Assembly: GCA_030694935.1 (NCBI GenBank)
Contig: JAUYUA010000039.1
Span: 1 to 64,000 of the forward strand
Length of the DNA: 64,000 nucleotides
Reading direction: 5' to 3'
Origin: Lutibacter sp.
GTDB taxonomy: Bacteria > Bacteroidota > Bacteroidia > Flavobacteriales > Flavobacteriaceae
The notes beneath the pieces are model-generated. The model was not told where the DNA came from. It did not search any database and saw only the letters and a list, made by a program, of their open reading frames with translations. The position numbers were made by a program, and so were the translations under genes. Shown in pieces: positions 20,082 through 30,988 of the stretch (position 1 is the stretch's first letter; each line of letters begins with the position of its first letter).

Positions 20082-21074
20082 TTAATCGTGCAGCATTGCC
20101 CATAAAGTGTCTTTTAATTCGAGTAACCCTTGTTGGGCAACTGATGAGATAAAAAGTGTTTTAATTCCTTTAGGCAATTCTTTAATAATTTCAGCTTTCA
20201 ATTCCTCATCCAATAAATCGGATTTTGAAATGGCAAGCAACCTGGTTTTATCCAGCAATTCGGGATTGTGTTGTTTTAACTCATTCAATAAAATATCATA
20301 TTCTTTTTTAATATCGGCAGAATCAGCGGCAATTAAAAACAATAAGATAGAGTTTCGTTCAATATGGCGTAAAAAGCGATGTCCCAATCCTTTGCCATCG
20401 GCTGCTCCTTCAATAATGCCGGGAATATCTGCCATTACAAAAGTTTGGTAATCTCTATATTCCACAATGCCCAAATTGGGTTTTAAAGTGGTGAATGCGT
20501 AATCTGCAATTTTAGGTTTTGCGGCAGTAATTACAGAAAGCAATGTCGATTTTCCTGCATTTGGAAAACCAACCAAACCAACATCGGCCAATACTTTTAA
20601 TTCCAGCTGAAACCAGCCTTCTTTCATATCGATGCCTGGCTGCGCAAATCTTGGTGTTTGATGGGTAGAAGACCTGAAATTCCAGTTTCCCAATCCGCCC
20701 ATTCCGCCATCAAGCAAAATTTGTTCTGGATTATCGTGGGTAATTTCAAATATAATCTCCTGTGTTTCGCCATCTCTTATGATGGTTCCCATAGGAACTT
20801 CTATAAAAACGTCTTTACCGTCTTTTCCGGTACTTCTTTGTTTGCTGCCATCGCCGCCGTGATCGGCTTTAAAGTGTTTTTTGAATTTTAGCGGAAAAAG
20901 TGTCCACATATTTCTGTTTCCTCGAACAATCACGTGTCCGCCTCGTCCGCCGTCTCCACCATCCGGGCCACCTTTGTCAATGTATTTTTCCCTATGTAAA
21001 TGCGTAGAACCGCGTCCTCCTTTACCGGATGAGGCATATATTTTTACATAGTCAACAAAATTTTCTTCAGTCAT
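20082..21074 (-). CDS. obg: Obg family GTPase
   Basis: Gly-rich Obg N-domain [53 protein letters not shown]. Confidence 0.95.
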   Translation of the reverse strand: MTEENFVDYVKIYASSGKGGRGSTHLHREKYIDKGGPDGGDGGRGGHVIVRGNRNMWTLFPLKFKKHFKADHGGDGSKQRSTGKDGKDVFIEVPMGTIIRDGETQEIIFEITHDNPEQILLDGGMGGLGNWNFRSSTHQTPRFAQPGIDMKEGWFQLELKVLADVGLVGFPNAGKSTLLSVITAAKPKIADYAFTTLKPNLGIVEYRDYQTFVMADIPGIIEGAADGKGLGHRFLRHIERNSILLFLIAADSADIKKEYDILLNELKQHNPELLDKTRLLAISKSDLLDEELKAEIIKELPKGIKTLFISSVAQQGLLELKDTLWAMLHD

Positions 21075-21338
21075 TTTCGTATAAAATTGTTTTCCAAAGT
21101 GTGATAATTACTAAATTCCCTAACTATTTTCACCACTCTTTTTACTTTCTGCTTCGTTAAAATTTTTAACCGTAGCTATGGCTATGCTTGCAAATTTTGC
21201 CTATCATAAAGAAAAAATAGCAGCAAAAATTTAGTTAGTTAATTTAACAATCACCACACTAGTTTGGGTTTAAGCGCGCAAAGGTACAATTTTGAAAACT
21301 AAAATGTCACATTTTTAAATGTAGCGGCAACTATTTTT

Positions 21339-22484
21339 CTATAATTGGTCAATTATTTGAGCCAATCGTTTTGTAATGTCGTCAATAGTTCCAACGCCGT
21401 CTGCACCAAAATATTTACCTTGAAGCTGGTAATAATCCTTTAAAACAGCAGTTTTGGTGTTGTATTCATTGAATCGATTTCTAATTTTGCTTTCGTCCTG
21501 ATCATCAGTTCTTCCGCTGATTTTACCGCGTTCCAACAATCGCGCAACCAATAAATCTTCAGGCACTTCCAAGGCAACCATGCCGTTAATGACTTCTCCT
21601 TTTTCTTCCAAAAAATCATCCAAAGCTTTTGCCTGGGATTCCGTACGTGGAAATCCGTCAAAAATAAATCCTTTAGCATCTATATTTTTATCAACTTCCG
21701 CCTTTAACATATCAATGGTCACTTCATCCGGAACCAAATCGCCATTGTCCATAAAAAATTTAGCCAGTATTCCCAGTTCGGTTTTATTATTGATATTGGA
21801 ACGGAAAACGTCACCGGTTGAAATATGAATAAGGCTGTATTTTTCTTTAAGCAAATCGGCCTGAGTTCCTTTTCCTGCGCCGGGAGGTCCGAATAAAACA
21901 ATGTTTTTCATTTTTGGGGGTGTTGTTAATTGATAAATGCTTGAAAGATTTCTGGCCAAACCATCATAATCTAAACCGTATCCAATGATAAATTTATCGG
22001 GAATTGAAATGCCAATATAATCTATTGGCAATTCTTTTTTAAATACATCAGGTTTAAAAAACAAAGTGGCGATTCTAAGTTTTTTTAATTTTTTATCGGC
22101 AAATATGTCATAAATTTCTTGCAGCGTGTTCCCTGTATCAACAATATCTTCCAGAATAATAACTGTTTTTCCTTCCAAATCTTCATTTAAGCCCACCAAT
22201 TGCTTTATTTTTCCTGTAGAATTGGTGCCTTCATAAGATGCCAGTTTTACAAATGAAACTTTACAGTCGTAGTTATATTTACGCACCAAATCGGCAACAA
22301 ACATAAAGGAACCGTTTAATATTCCAATAAATATAGGTGTTTCATTTTTGCAATCTTCCGTAATTTCAGCAACCATTTTATCAATGGCTTCTTCTATTTT
22401 TTCTTCTGATATATATTTTTTGAAATAGTTGTTGTGTATTTTAATCATGCTCATTTTATGCTTTGTTACAAATTTAACAATCAA
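21339..22484 (-). CDS. Fused hypoxanthine phosphoribosyltransferase / adenylate kinase
   Basis: N-terminal PRTase (VIILEDIVDTGNTL), linker YQLTTPPK, then Adk MKNIVLFGPPGAGKGTQADLL...GFPRTESQAKAL; single continuous ORF. Start may be internal (MSMIKIHNN). Confidence 0.9.
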   Translation of the reverse strand: MIVKFVTKHKMSMIKIHNNYFKKYISEEKIEEAIDKMVAEITEDCKNETPIFIGILNGSFMFVADLVRKYNYDCKVSFVKLASYEGTNSTGKIKQLVGLNEDLEGKTVIILEDIVDTGNTLQEIYDIFADKKLKKLRIATLFFKPDVFKKELPIDYIGISIPDKFIIGYGLDYDGLARNLSSIYQLTTPPKMKNIVLFGPPGAGKGTQADLLKEKYSLIHISTGDVFRSNINNKTELGILAKFFMDNGDLVPDEVTIDMLKAEVDKNIDAKGFIFDGFPRTESQAKALDDFLEEKGEVINGMVALEVPEDLLVARLLERGKISGRTDDQDESKIRNRFNEYNTKTAVLKDYYQLQGKYFGADGVGTIDDITKRLAQIIDQL

Positions 22485-22532
22485 TAAATAAAATTAGCCC
22501 TTAATGTTGATTTAATTGCTAATTTGAAATAC

Positions 22533-22563
22533 AAAAACCGTTTTGACTACTCAAAACGGTTTT
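22533..22563. terminator. Hairpin terminator
   Basis: aaaaaccgttttgactactcaaaacggtttt. Confidence 0.7.
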
Positions 22564-22586
22564 GCAGTTTGAAGTTGAACGATGTG

Positions 22587-25500
22587 TTATTTTTTGGTTT
22601 TATCTTTATCTAATATTTTAGTGGTGTCATATAATATTGGAGAAGCAATAAACCAAGAGGAATAAGTACCAACACCAATACCCACGATTAATGCAAACAT
22701 AAATCCTTTAATGGAATCGCCTCCAAATAAGAAGATGGCAACCAACACCAACAATGTGGTTAATGAGGTGTTTATGGTTCTTCCCATGGTACTGTTCAAT
22801 CCAGTGTTAATCACTTTATAGAAACTCCAGGATGTATGGGTTTTGGAGAACTCTCGAATTCTGTCGTAAACAATCACCGTATCATTTATGGAATATCCTA
22901 AAACCGTTAAAATAGCTGCAATAAACGATTGTCCAATCTCCATGTCAAAAGGCAATATTTTATAAAAAACAGAGAAGATACCAAACACAATTAAAACGTC
23001 ATGAAATAGTGAAATTACCGCTCCTAAACCATATTGCCACTTGCTGAATCGGAATAAAATATAAAGGAATATAACCAACAAGGAACCTAAAACAGCCCAG
23101 CCCGCAGCAGTTTTAATGTCATCGGCAATGGTAGGTTCAACTTTCATTGCACTCATAATACCAATCGTTTTTGTGCCATCATAACCAGGCTTAAATTCTT
23201 CCAAAGAAAGTCCTGCCGGATTGTATGGTTTTAAACCTGCAAATAACAACTCTTGTACTTCATCATCAATAGCCTTATCTTCTATATCGATTTTATATTT
23301 GGTGGTAATTTTTAACTGACTTGCTTCCCCGTAAGTTTTTACTTCAGGGGCATCACCAAACACACCTTTTAGGGTATTTGCAACATCAGTTGCGCTTGTT
23401 GTTTTATCAAACTTAACTACATAAGATCTTCCGCCTATAAAATCTACTCCATAGTTTAATCCGTTAGTTGCCAATGAAACAATACTCATTATAATTAAAA
23501 TACCGGAAAATATATAAGCTGGTTTTCTTAATTTCAAGAAATCAACATTAATTTTTGTAAACCATTTTTTGGTGATGCTTGTATTAAATGTGAATACTTT
23601 CCCTTTGCCAGCATACCAATCAATCACCAAACGAGAGATAAAAATTGCGGTAAATAATGAAGTTAAAATACCCACAATAAAGGTATATGCAAATCCTTGT
23701 ACCGGACCTGTTCCGAAAACATATAAGATGATACCTGTTAACAATGATGTAACGTTTGCATCTAATATCGCTGAAAACGCGCCGTCATAACTAAATCCGT
23801 ATTTTATGGAAGCTTTTAAACCTTTTCCATGGCTTAATTCCTCTTTAATCCTTTCGTAAATAATTACGTTGGCATCAACCGCCATACCGATGGTTAAAAT
23901 GATACCGGCAATTCCAGGCAACGTTAAAACCGCCCCGAAGGCTGTCAATATTCCAAAAATAAATAAAAGGTTAACTATCAAAGCGAAATCTGCTATTACG
24001 CCAGCTTTTCCATAGTAAAAAATCATCCATCCAAAAACAATCATCAAAGCCAAAAAGAAGGAATACATACTGCTGTCAATTGCTTGTTGCCCTAATGAAG
24101 GCCCAACAATTTCTGATTGAATAATATGTGCAGCGGCCGGTAATTTACCCGCTTTTAATACGTTTGCAATATCTTGAGCTTCAGCAACAGTCATACTTCC
24201 GCCAGAAATAGAAGTTCTTCCGTTTAAAATGGCAGTATTTACTGAAGGTGCGGTATACACATAATCATCCAGCACCACAGCAACAAATTTGCCTACATTG
24301 TCCGTAGTCATTTTTGCCCACAATTTTGTGCCTGCGGCATTCATGGTCATACTAACTTCCGGAGCGCTGGTTTGGCCGTATTCCTGACTTGCATCTTCAA
24401 TTACATCACCTTCAATAGGTGCGAGGTCTTCACGATTTGATTTAATACCGTATAAATAAATTAATTCTGTACTTTCATTGGTATCGGTGGTAACTGCTGA
24501 AAATGGTTTGGCATCCCAAAGAAATTTGGCATACTTCATTTCGTTAGGAAGCAATGCTCTAACTTCTGTCATTGCCAAATATTTGTTTACCGCTGCAGTA
24601 TCGGCAACTTTGGCAGTTCCTATAACAGATGATATTTGGTTCTCGGATTGAGGGACACTTGGCGTTAAAACAGAAAATAAATTATTGGCCTGTTTTGCGA
24701 CTAAAGAATCAGAAACTTCACCCAATAAATCATCTATGTTTTCTTTAGGTGCGGTAGAATCTATTTTAGTTTCTTCTTTATTACCTTCTTTTAATAAATT
24801 TTCTACAACAGAATTGGCTTGAATAAAGAAATTTGCTGTTTCTTGGTTTGAATATACTTCCCAAAACTCTAATTCAGCAGTGCTTTGCAATAATTTTTTA
24901 ACACGGTCAATGTCTTTTGCTCCGGGCAATTCAATTAAAATACGTCCAGAGTTTCCAATACGTTGAATATTTGGTTGTGTAACACCAAATTTATCGATAC
25001 GGCTTCTTAATACTTCGAAAGCGGTATTGATGGAGCCAGAAATTTCTGCTTCAATAATCGGTTTTACTTCTTCGTCAGTTAATTTGAAGTTTATTTTTTC
25101 ACGTAAAGATTTGTTGCCAAAAATACTTGGATCGCTTAATTTAACTTTTCCGTTACTTAATTTCTTAAACTCATTAAAAAATAAATTTAAATAAGTGTCA
25201 TCGCTGCTTTTTTGTGCCAAATCTGCTTTTGCCAATGCCTCATTAAACACAGGATTTTTTGAATCGTTAGACAATCCAATTAAAATATCCTTAACAGACA
25301 CCTGTAAAATAGCATTGATACCGCCTTTAAGGTCTAATCCTAAGTTTAGTTGTTTGTCTTTAATTTCGTTGTAGCTAAATTGGACAAAACCTAAATCTAT
25401 AACCGGATAATTGGCAACTGAGTCTAAATACGCTCTTTCCAACCGGGCTATTTCACGACCGTCAGCTGATTTAGATTCTGCGTACACTTTTGCTTTATTT

Positions 25501-25595
25501 TCAACACCACCTGTAAACCAAGTAAATGATAATTGATATAAACTTACTAATCCGAATAGAATAGCGAATAACTTTATAAGTCCTTTGTTTTGCAT
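22587..25595 (-). CDS. secDF: Protein translocase SecDF fusion
   Basis: SecD (LGLDLKGGINAILQVSV; AVDANVIIYERIKEEL) and SecF (GVDFIGGRSYVVKF; GYSINDTVIVYDRIRE) in one ORF. Confidence 0.95.
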   Translation of the reverse strand: MQNKGLIKLFAILFGLVSLYQLSFTWFTGGVENKAKVYAESKSADGREIARLERAYLDSVANYPVIDLGFVQFSYNEIKDKQLNLGLDLKGGINAILQVSVKDILIGLSNDSKNPVFNEALAKADLAQKSSDDTYLNLFFNEFKKLSNGKVKLSDPSIFGNKSLREKINFKLTDEEVKPIIEAEISGSINTAFEVLRSRIDKFGVTQPNIQRIGNSGRILIELPGAKDIDRVKKLLQSTAELEFWEVYSNQETANFFIQANSVVENLLKEGNKEETKIDSTAPKENIDDLLGEVSDSLVAKQANNLFSVLTPSVPQSENQISSVIGTAKVADTAAVNKYLAMTEVRALLPNEMKYAKFLWDAKPFSAVTTDTNESTELIYLYGIKSNREDLAPIEGDVIEDASQEYGQTSAPEVSMTMNAAGTKLWAKMTTDNVGKFVAVVLDDYVYTAPSVNTAILNGRTSISGGSMTVAEAQDIANVLKAGKLPAAAHIIQSEIVGPSLGQQAIDSSMYSFFLALMIVFGWMIFYYGKAGVIADFALIVNLLFIFGILTAFGAVLTLPGIAGIILTIGMAVDANVIIYERIKEELSHGKGLKASIKYGFSYDGAFSAILDANVTSLLTGIILYVFGTGPVQGFAYTFIVGILTSLFTAIFISRLVIDWYAGKGKVFTFNTSITKKWFTKINVDFLKLRKPAYIFSGILIIMSIVSLATNGLNYGVDFIGGRSYVVKFDKTTSATDVANTLKGVFGDAPEVKTYGEASQLKITTKYKIDIEDKAIDDEVQELLFAGLKPYNPAGLSLEEFKPGYDGTKTIGIMSAMKVEPTIADDIKTAAGWAVLGSLLVIFLYILFRFSKWQYGLGAVISLFHDVLIVFGIFSVFYKILPFDMEIGQSFIAAILTVLGYSINDTVIVYDRIREFSKTHTSWSFYKVINTGLNSTMGRTINTSLTTLLVLVAIFLFGGDSIKGFMFALIVGIGVGTYSSWFIASPILYDTTKILDKDKTKK

Positions 25596-25764
25596 TTTAA
25601 ATTTATTTTTATATAAATGTAGTTTGAATTAACGTGCAAATATATAATTTCAATTAGGAACTGACAATTCTTTTTTTCTTTTTATATAGGTTAATTGTCA
25701 TATCCATATTTATATTAATTCTGAACAATGATTTTTATATATTTGTTATCAAAAATTAAAAAAT

Positions 25765-27441
25765 ATGAAACATTTATCAGACATAGAAATAGCGCAGGAT
25801 AAAAAATTAATACACATTAAGCAAATTGCCGCAAAACTAGGCATTGAAGAAGACGATATAGAAATGTTTGGAAAATATAAAGCGAAGTTGCCTTTAAGCT
25901 TTATAGATGAAGAAAAAATCAAAAAAAACAATTTGATTTTAGTTACAGCCATTACGCCAACACCCGCCGGTGAAGGGAAAACTACAGTTTCTATTGGGTT
26001 AACGGAAGGATTGAATAAAATAGGAAAACAGGCAACCGTTGTTTTGCGTGAACCATCATTGGGACCCGTTTTTGGCATAAAAGGCGGCGCTGCCGGCGGC
26101 GGTTATTCGCAAGTTGTTCCAATGGAAGATATCAATCTTCATTTTACGGGCGATTTTAATGCGGTGGAAAAAGCAAACAATTTATTATCGGCCTTAATCG
26201 ATAATAATTTACAAAGCACTGTCAACAATTTAAATATAGATGCACGAACAGTGGTTTGGAAACGTGTTATTGATATGAACGACAGGGCGTTGCGCAATAT
26301 CGTGATTGGATTGGGCGGTACCGTTAACGGCATTCCGCGTGAAGACGGATTCAATATTACTCCGGCTTCCGAAGTGATGGCTATTTTATGTATGGCTACC
26401 GATTTTGAAAATTTGAAAAAACGTTTGGGTGATATTTTTATCGGATTTACCTTCGACAATCAGCCAATTTTTGCCCGTGATTTAAAGGCTGAAAATGCGA
26501 TGGCTATTTTGTTGAGAGATGCTATCAAACCTAATTTGGTGCAAACATTGGAAGAAAATCCGGCCATTATTCACGGTGGCCCGTTTGCAAACATTGCACA
26601 AGGAACAAATACGATTATTGCCACTAAAATGGGACTTTCTCTGTCAAACTATGTGGTTACCGAAGCAGGTTTTGGCGCAGATTTAGGGGCCGAAAAATTC
26701 CTGAACATCAAATGTGTGGCTGCTAATTTAAGTCCGAAAGCAGTAGTACTGGTTGCAACAATCAGGGCATTGCGTCACCATGGCGGCGCCAAAAAGGAGG
26801 CATACAACACCCCAAATTTAGAGATTGTTAAAAAAGGTTTTCCAAACTTGGAAAAACACATTGAAAACATCAGAAAATTCAATATTGAACCCGTAGTTGC
26901 CATCAATGCTTTTATGAGCGATTCAAAAGAAGAAGTGGATTATATTATTGAAAAATGTGCGGATATGGGCGTACAGGCTGTTGTTTCTGAAGGTTGGGCA
27001 AAAGGAGGGGAAGGCACCAAAAAACTGGCGGAAGCGGTGGTAAAAGTGGTGGAGGCAAACAAATCCGATTTCAAGCCTTTATACAATTGGAATGATTCAG
27101 TAAAAGAAAAAATAGAAACCATTGCCAAAGAAATTTATGGCGCCGATGGCGTTGATTTTGATAAAAAAGCCCTGTTGAATTTAAAAAGAATTGACCGACT
27201 TGGATTTAGTAATTTCCCTGTTTGTATGGCGAAAACCCAAAAATCGTTTACGGATAATGAAACTGTTTTAGGAAGACCAACAGGCTTTAATGTCACAGTG
27301 CGTGAAATTGAAATTTCGGCCGGTGCCGGTTTCATCATTCCAATTTTGGGTGAAATGATGCGGATGCCAGGATTGCCGGGAATACCGGCTTCTGAGGGCA
27401 TGACTATTGATAACAACGGCGTGATTTCCGGATTGTCGTAA
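25765..27441 (+). CDS. fhs: Formate-tetrahydrofolate ligase
   Basis: TAITPTPAGEGKTTVSIGLTEGL; LREPSLGPVFGIKGGAAGGGYSQVVPMEDINLHFTGD. Confidence 0.96.
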   Translation: MKHLSDIEIAQDKKLIHIKQIAAKLGIEEDDIEMFGKYKAKLPLSFIDEEKIKKNNLILVTAITPTPAGEGKTTVSIGLTEGLNKIGKQATVVLREPSLGPVFGIKGGAAGGGYSQVVPMEDINLHFTGDFNAVEKANNLLSALIDNNLQSTVNNLNIDARTVVWKRVIDMNDRALRNIVIGLGGTVNGIPREDGFNITPASEVMAILCMATDFENLKKRLGDIFIGFTFDNQPIFARDLKAENAMAILLRDAIKPNLVQTLEENPAIIHGGPFANIAQGTNTIIATKMGLSLSNYVVTEAGFGADLGAEKFLNIKCVAANLSPKAVVLVATIRALRHHGGAKKEAYNTPNLEIVKKGFPNLEKHIENIRKFNIEPVVAINAFMSDSKEEVDYIIEKCADMGVQAVVSEGWAKGGEGTKKLAEAVVKVVEANKSDFKPLYNWNDSVKEKIETIAKEIYGADGVDFDKKALLNLKRIDRLGFSNFPVCMAKTQKSFTDNETVLGRPTGFNVTVREIEISAGAGFIIPILGEMMRMPGLPGIPASEGMTIDNNGVISGLS

Positions 27442-27504
27442 TTGTTTGTTATTAATATAAATTATAACTTGAAGATTGATTTGATCTAAACTTTTTTCCT
27501 GTTT

Positions 27505-27864
27505 TTAGTTTTCAAGAAATACATTGCCCATTTTGTTGCACTCAATGGCGCATTTACGACATGATTCTGCACATTTTTTACAATGTTCCATGTGTGAATG
27601 TTTTTCACATTCAGTTGCGCAAGCATTGCAAATTTCTGCACATAAGTTACAAAACTTAGTTACAAAAGCAGAAGTATGTTCATCGGATCTTGACATAAAA
27701 GCAGCGGCAGTGCGACACATATCGGCACAGTAGCGGTCAAGTTCAATACATTTTGCTAAAGATTGCGCATCTTTTTCATGGGAACATGCGGTTGCACAAT
27801 GTTCACATTCTGATGCACACTCGTTACAGGCATCAATACATGTTTTAAATTTTTCGTGACTCAT
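27505..27864 (-). CDS. Cys-rich four-helix bundle copper-binding (Csp/DUF326-like) protein
   Basis: Regular CxxxC/CxxC pattern: CIDACNECASECEHCATAC...CNLCAEICNACATECEKHSHMEHCKKCAESCRKCAIEC. Confidence 0.85.
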   Translation of the reverse strand: MSHEKFKTCIDACNECASECEHCATACSHEKDAQSLAKCIELDRYCADMCRTAAAFMSRSDEHTSAFVTKFCNLCAEICNACATECEKHSHMEHCKKCAESCRKCAIECNKMGNVFLEN

Positions 27865-28017
27865 TTTTATTTGATTTAGTTTGTGAATGAATTTTCACAA
27901 TTTTACAAATGTAAGTTCGCACTTATAAAAAAAGTTACACAACTATAGAAATCAATTATATAATTCACACATTTCGATTTTCGAAATTGGCAATAAGAGT
28001 TATGATATGTAAATAGC

Positions 28018-28620
28018 TTAGTGAAAGATTTCTAATTTTTTTTCCTTGTTAGTCAGGCTTCCAATTTCTTCAATTGGACTTCTTATTTTGTCTTTCAATT
28101 GTTTAAAATGACCTGGGGAGAGTCCTGTCACTTTTTTAAATTGATTGGATAAATGTGCAACACTGCTATAATTTAGCCTATAGGCAATTTCCTTAAGGTT
28201 GAGTTCATCATAAAACATCAATTCTTTAACACGTTCAATTTTATGTAAGATGATAAATTGTTGGATGGAAATTCCTTGCACTTCTGAAAATAAATTTGCG
28301 AGATAAGTATAATTGTGATGTAACTTTTCACTTAAAAAAATAGAAAACTTTATTTTAATTGTTTCATCTGAATTTTGAATCATTTCAATGATTAAATTTT
28401 TTATTTTTTCAATCAGAACAATTCGCTTATCATCTAATAATTCAAGTCCAAATTGTGATAAATCTATTTTTAGCTGATTTCGTTGTTCCTCCGAAATGTC
28501 TTCCATAACGTCTATTTCGCCTAAATCAACAACAATAAAGTGAAGACCAAGTTTTTTTAACTCTTCCTTTACCAAAACCTTGCAAGTATTACTTACCATA
28601 TTTTTGATGTTTAATTTCAT
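28018..28620 (-). CDS. AraC-family transcriptional regulator with HMA-like N-terminal segment
   Basis: C-terminal AraC HTH (LNLKEIAYRLNYSSVAHLSNQFKKVTGLSPGHFKQ); N-terminal MKLNIKNMVSNTCKVLVKEELKKLGL resembles a metal-binding HMA half. Confidence 0.8.
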   Translation of the reverse strand: MKLNIKNMVSNTCKVLVKEELKKLGLHFIVVDLGEIDVMEDISEEQRNQLKIDLSQFGLELLDDKRIVLIEKIKNLIIEMIQNSDETIKIKFSIFLSEKLHHNYTYLANLFSEVQGISIQQFIILHKIERVKELMFYDELNLKEIAYRLNYSSVAHLSNQFKKVTGLSPGHFKQLKDKIRSPIEEIGSLTNKEKKLEIFH

Positions 28621-29041
28621 AATTTTTTAGTTGAACATTCAATAATTTTATGAAATGGGCATAACGAAAACACGATTTAAACACTGTTGAAACTTCATTC
28701 TGGAAGCCAGCTTTACTGTCTGCTTCGAGTATGTCTAACGGGGTTCTCAGTAATCTAAACTTAGTTCGGCGACACTAAAAAAATAACAAATCGATGCAGT
28801 TATAAATGTTTTAAAATCAAATAACGACCACAAAGTGGTTAAATTTAACTCGAAATTAAATTATTTTCAATGATATTGGTCAGTTTAAGAATATGATTTT
28901 CGTCAATTTAGAAAAAAAAGATAAACAATTTTAGAAAAAAAACATTCAGTTTTGGGCTGAATTTCTTTGCAACTTTTTACGGGTGCGTATAGTTGTTCCT
29001 GTTTTTTATGATTAATTTTATGGGGTATTTAGAAAGGTTTT

Positions 29042-29497
29042 TTATTTAAAATGCAATTTCATTCCCTCGTGGGAAGCTGTAAAACCCAAATCTTCATAAA
29101 ATTTTATGGCTCTGGGTCTTTGTTTATCGCTTGTGAGTTGCAATACATGCGCATTTCGTGTTTTGGCTCTTTCAATGGCCCATTCAAACATTTTTTTTCC
29201 GATTCCTTGTCCGGTTAAATCTTCCCGAACAAATACGTTTTCAATTTGTGCCCTTAATTTTCCTTGAAAACTCAAATATTGAATAAAAGTGAGTTGAAAA
29301 GTTCCCGTAATTTCGGCATCATTTTCCGCAACCATCAATTCCTGATTTGGATCTGAATTTATAATGTCAAATGCTTCATAATAACTTTCAGGAAGCGGCT
29401 CCTGGTAATTTTCCCTTAATTTTCCAAATTTATCATTTGCCATCAATTTTACAATAAACGGCACGTCATTTTTTGTTGCGCTGCGGAAAATCATCAT
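29042..29497 (-). CDS. GNAT family N-acetyltransferase
   Basis: IENVFVREDLTGQGIGKKMFEWAIERAKTRNAHVLQLTSDKQRPRAIKFYEDLGF. Confidence 0.88.
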   Translation of the reverse strand: MMIFRSATKNDVPFIVKLMANDKFGKLRENYQEPLPESYYEAFDIINSDPNQELMVAENDAEITGTFQLTFIQYLSFQGKLRAQIENVFVREDLTGQGIGKKMFEWAIERAKTRNAHVLQLTSDKQRPRAIKFYEDLGFTASHEGMKLHFK

Positions 29498-29536
29498 TTT
29501 TAATTTGAGATAAGAAATAAATATTTAAGATATTGC

Positions 29537-30229
29537 TTAATTTGAAATCACTGGCTTCAAAACTTTCCAAACATTATTGGCCAAAATCTTTTGTCCTTCG
29601 GCAGTAGGATGGATGCCATCTGGCTGGTTCAATTCCTTAATGCCGCCAACATTTTGCAATAAAAATGGAACCAATGTCAGGTTATTTTTTTTCGCAAGTT
29701 CAGGAAACAGGTTTCTAAATTCGGAAGTATAGGCTGCACCCATATTGGGCGGAATCTCCATACCCACCAAAATAATTTTTGTGTCCGCATTTTTTTCTTT
29801 TACAATAGCAATAATCGCTTGCAGGTTGTTTTTGGTTTCTGTTAAAGGAACACCGCGAAGACCGTCATTGGCGCCAAGTTCCAAAACAAAAATATCGACC
29901 TTCTCATTCAGCACCCAATTAATTCTGTTCTTGCCGCTTGCGGTGGTTTCTCCGCTCAATCCGGCGTTTACAACTTCATAAGGTAAATTTAAGGAATCTA
30001 TTTTTTCCTGAATAACCGCAGGAAAAGCTTCGTTTGGATCCAGTCCCATTCCAGCTGTTAGGCTGGTGCCAAAGAAAAGAATCACTTTTTGATCCGCAGT
30101 TTTTTGCTTTTTTGCTGCTGCATCAATAATTTCTTTGGCATTGTTTTTCTCTTTTTCAGCAGTGTTTTCTCCGCAAGAAACGCACGATGTAAACAATAAA
30201 ATATAACAAAACATTAACAGGATTCGCAT
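29537..30229 (-). CDS. SGNH/GDSL arylesterase (TesA-like), lipoprotein-like N-terminus
   Basis: FFGTSLTAGMGLDPNEAFPAVIQ; LELGANDGLRG; DGIHPTAEGQ. Confidence 0.88.
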   Translation of the reverse strand: MRILLMFCYILLFTSCVSCGENTAEKEKNNAKEIIDAAAKKQKTADQKVILFFGTSLTAGMGLDPNEAFPAVIQEKIDSLNLPYEVVNAGLSGETTASGKNRINWVLNEKVDIFVLELGANDGLRGVPLTETKNNLQAIIAIVKEKNADTKIILVGMEIPPNMGAAYTSEFRNLFPELAKKNNLTLVPFLLQNVGGIKELNQPDGIHPTAEGQKILANNVWKVLKPVISN

Positions 30230-30301
30230 AGCATTTGGTGTTTAAATTAAAATCATTTCTTTAATTTGCGTTTTTTTCAAAAACAAGATAAAGAATATGC
30301 T

Positions 30302-30988
30302 ATGGCAAAGATATTAAACATTGAGAACTTACAGAAAACTTATTCCAGCGGTTCTAAAAAATTAACGGTTCTTCATAATATTTCCTTCGGAATTGAAGAA
30401 GGGGCAACCTTTTCCATCGTTGGGCCATCAGGAAGCGGAAAAACGACTTTATTGGGACTTTGTGCCGGACTTGACCATTCCGATTCAGGATCCATCGAAT
30501 TGTGTGGTGTTCAATTAAATTCTTTAAGTGAAGACCAACGTGCTTTATTGCGAAATAATAAAGTCGGATTTGTTTTTCAGGATTTTCAGTTGCTGCCAAC
30601 ACTCACTGCGCTTGAAAATGTTGCGGTGCCGCTGGAACTTCAAGGCGATAAAAATGCCGCTAAAATTGGCATGGAATTGTTGGAAAAAGTCGGTCTGGCA
30701 GATCGTCATCACCATTATCCGTCGCAACTTTCCGGAGGTGAACAACAAAGAGTGGCTGTGGCGAGGGCTTTTTCTAACAAACCTTCTATTCTTTTTGCCG
30801 ATGAACCTACAGGAAATCTGGATGCTGAAACCGGTGAAAAAGTGGTGGAATTGCTCTTCAACCTAAATAAAGAATTGGGAACAACACTGGTTATTGTTAC
30901 CCACGATATTGAATTGGCGCAAAAAACCCAACACATTCTCCGATTAAAAGGTGGTAAAATTGTTGAAAATCAAACGGTTGCCCAATGA
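30302..30988 (+). CDS. ABC transporter ATP-binding protein (YbbA/LolD-like)
   Basis: Start trimmed to MAKILNIENLQKTY; Walker A GPSGSGKTT, LSGGEQQRVAVARA, FADEPTGNLD. Confidence 0.9.
   Translation: MAKILNIENLQKTYSSGSKKLTVLHNISFGIEEGATFSIVGPSGSGKTTLLGLCAGLDHSDSGSIELCGVQLNSLSEDQRALLRNNKVGFVFQDFQLLPTLTALENVAVPLELQGDKNAAKIGMELLEKVGLADRHHHYPSQLSGGEQQRVAVARAFSNKPSILFADEPTGNLDAETGEKVVELLFNLNKELGTTLVIVTHDIELAQKTQHILRLKGGKIVENQTVAQ

Noticed and set aside
28621-29040. 420-bp gap upstream of the AraC regulator with phrases resembling decayed repeats
   Set aside because: I could not define boundaries, inverted repeats or a second copy within this window; insufficient support.
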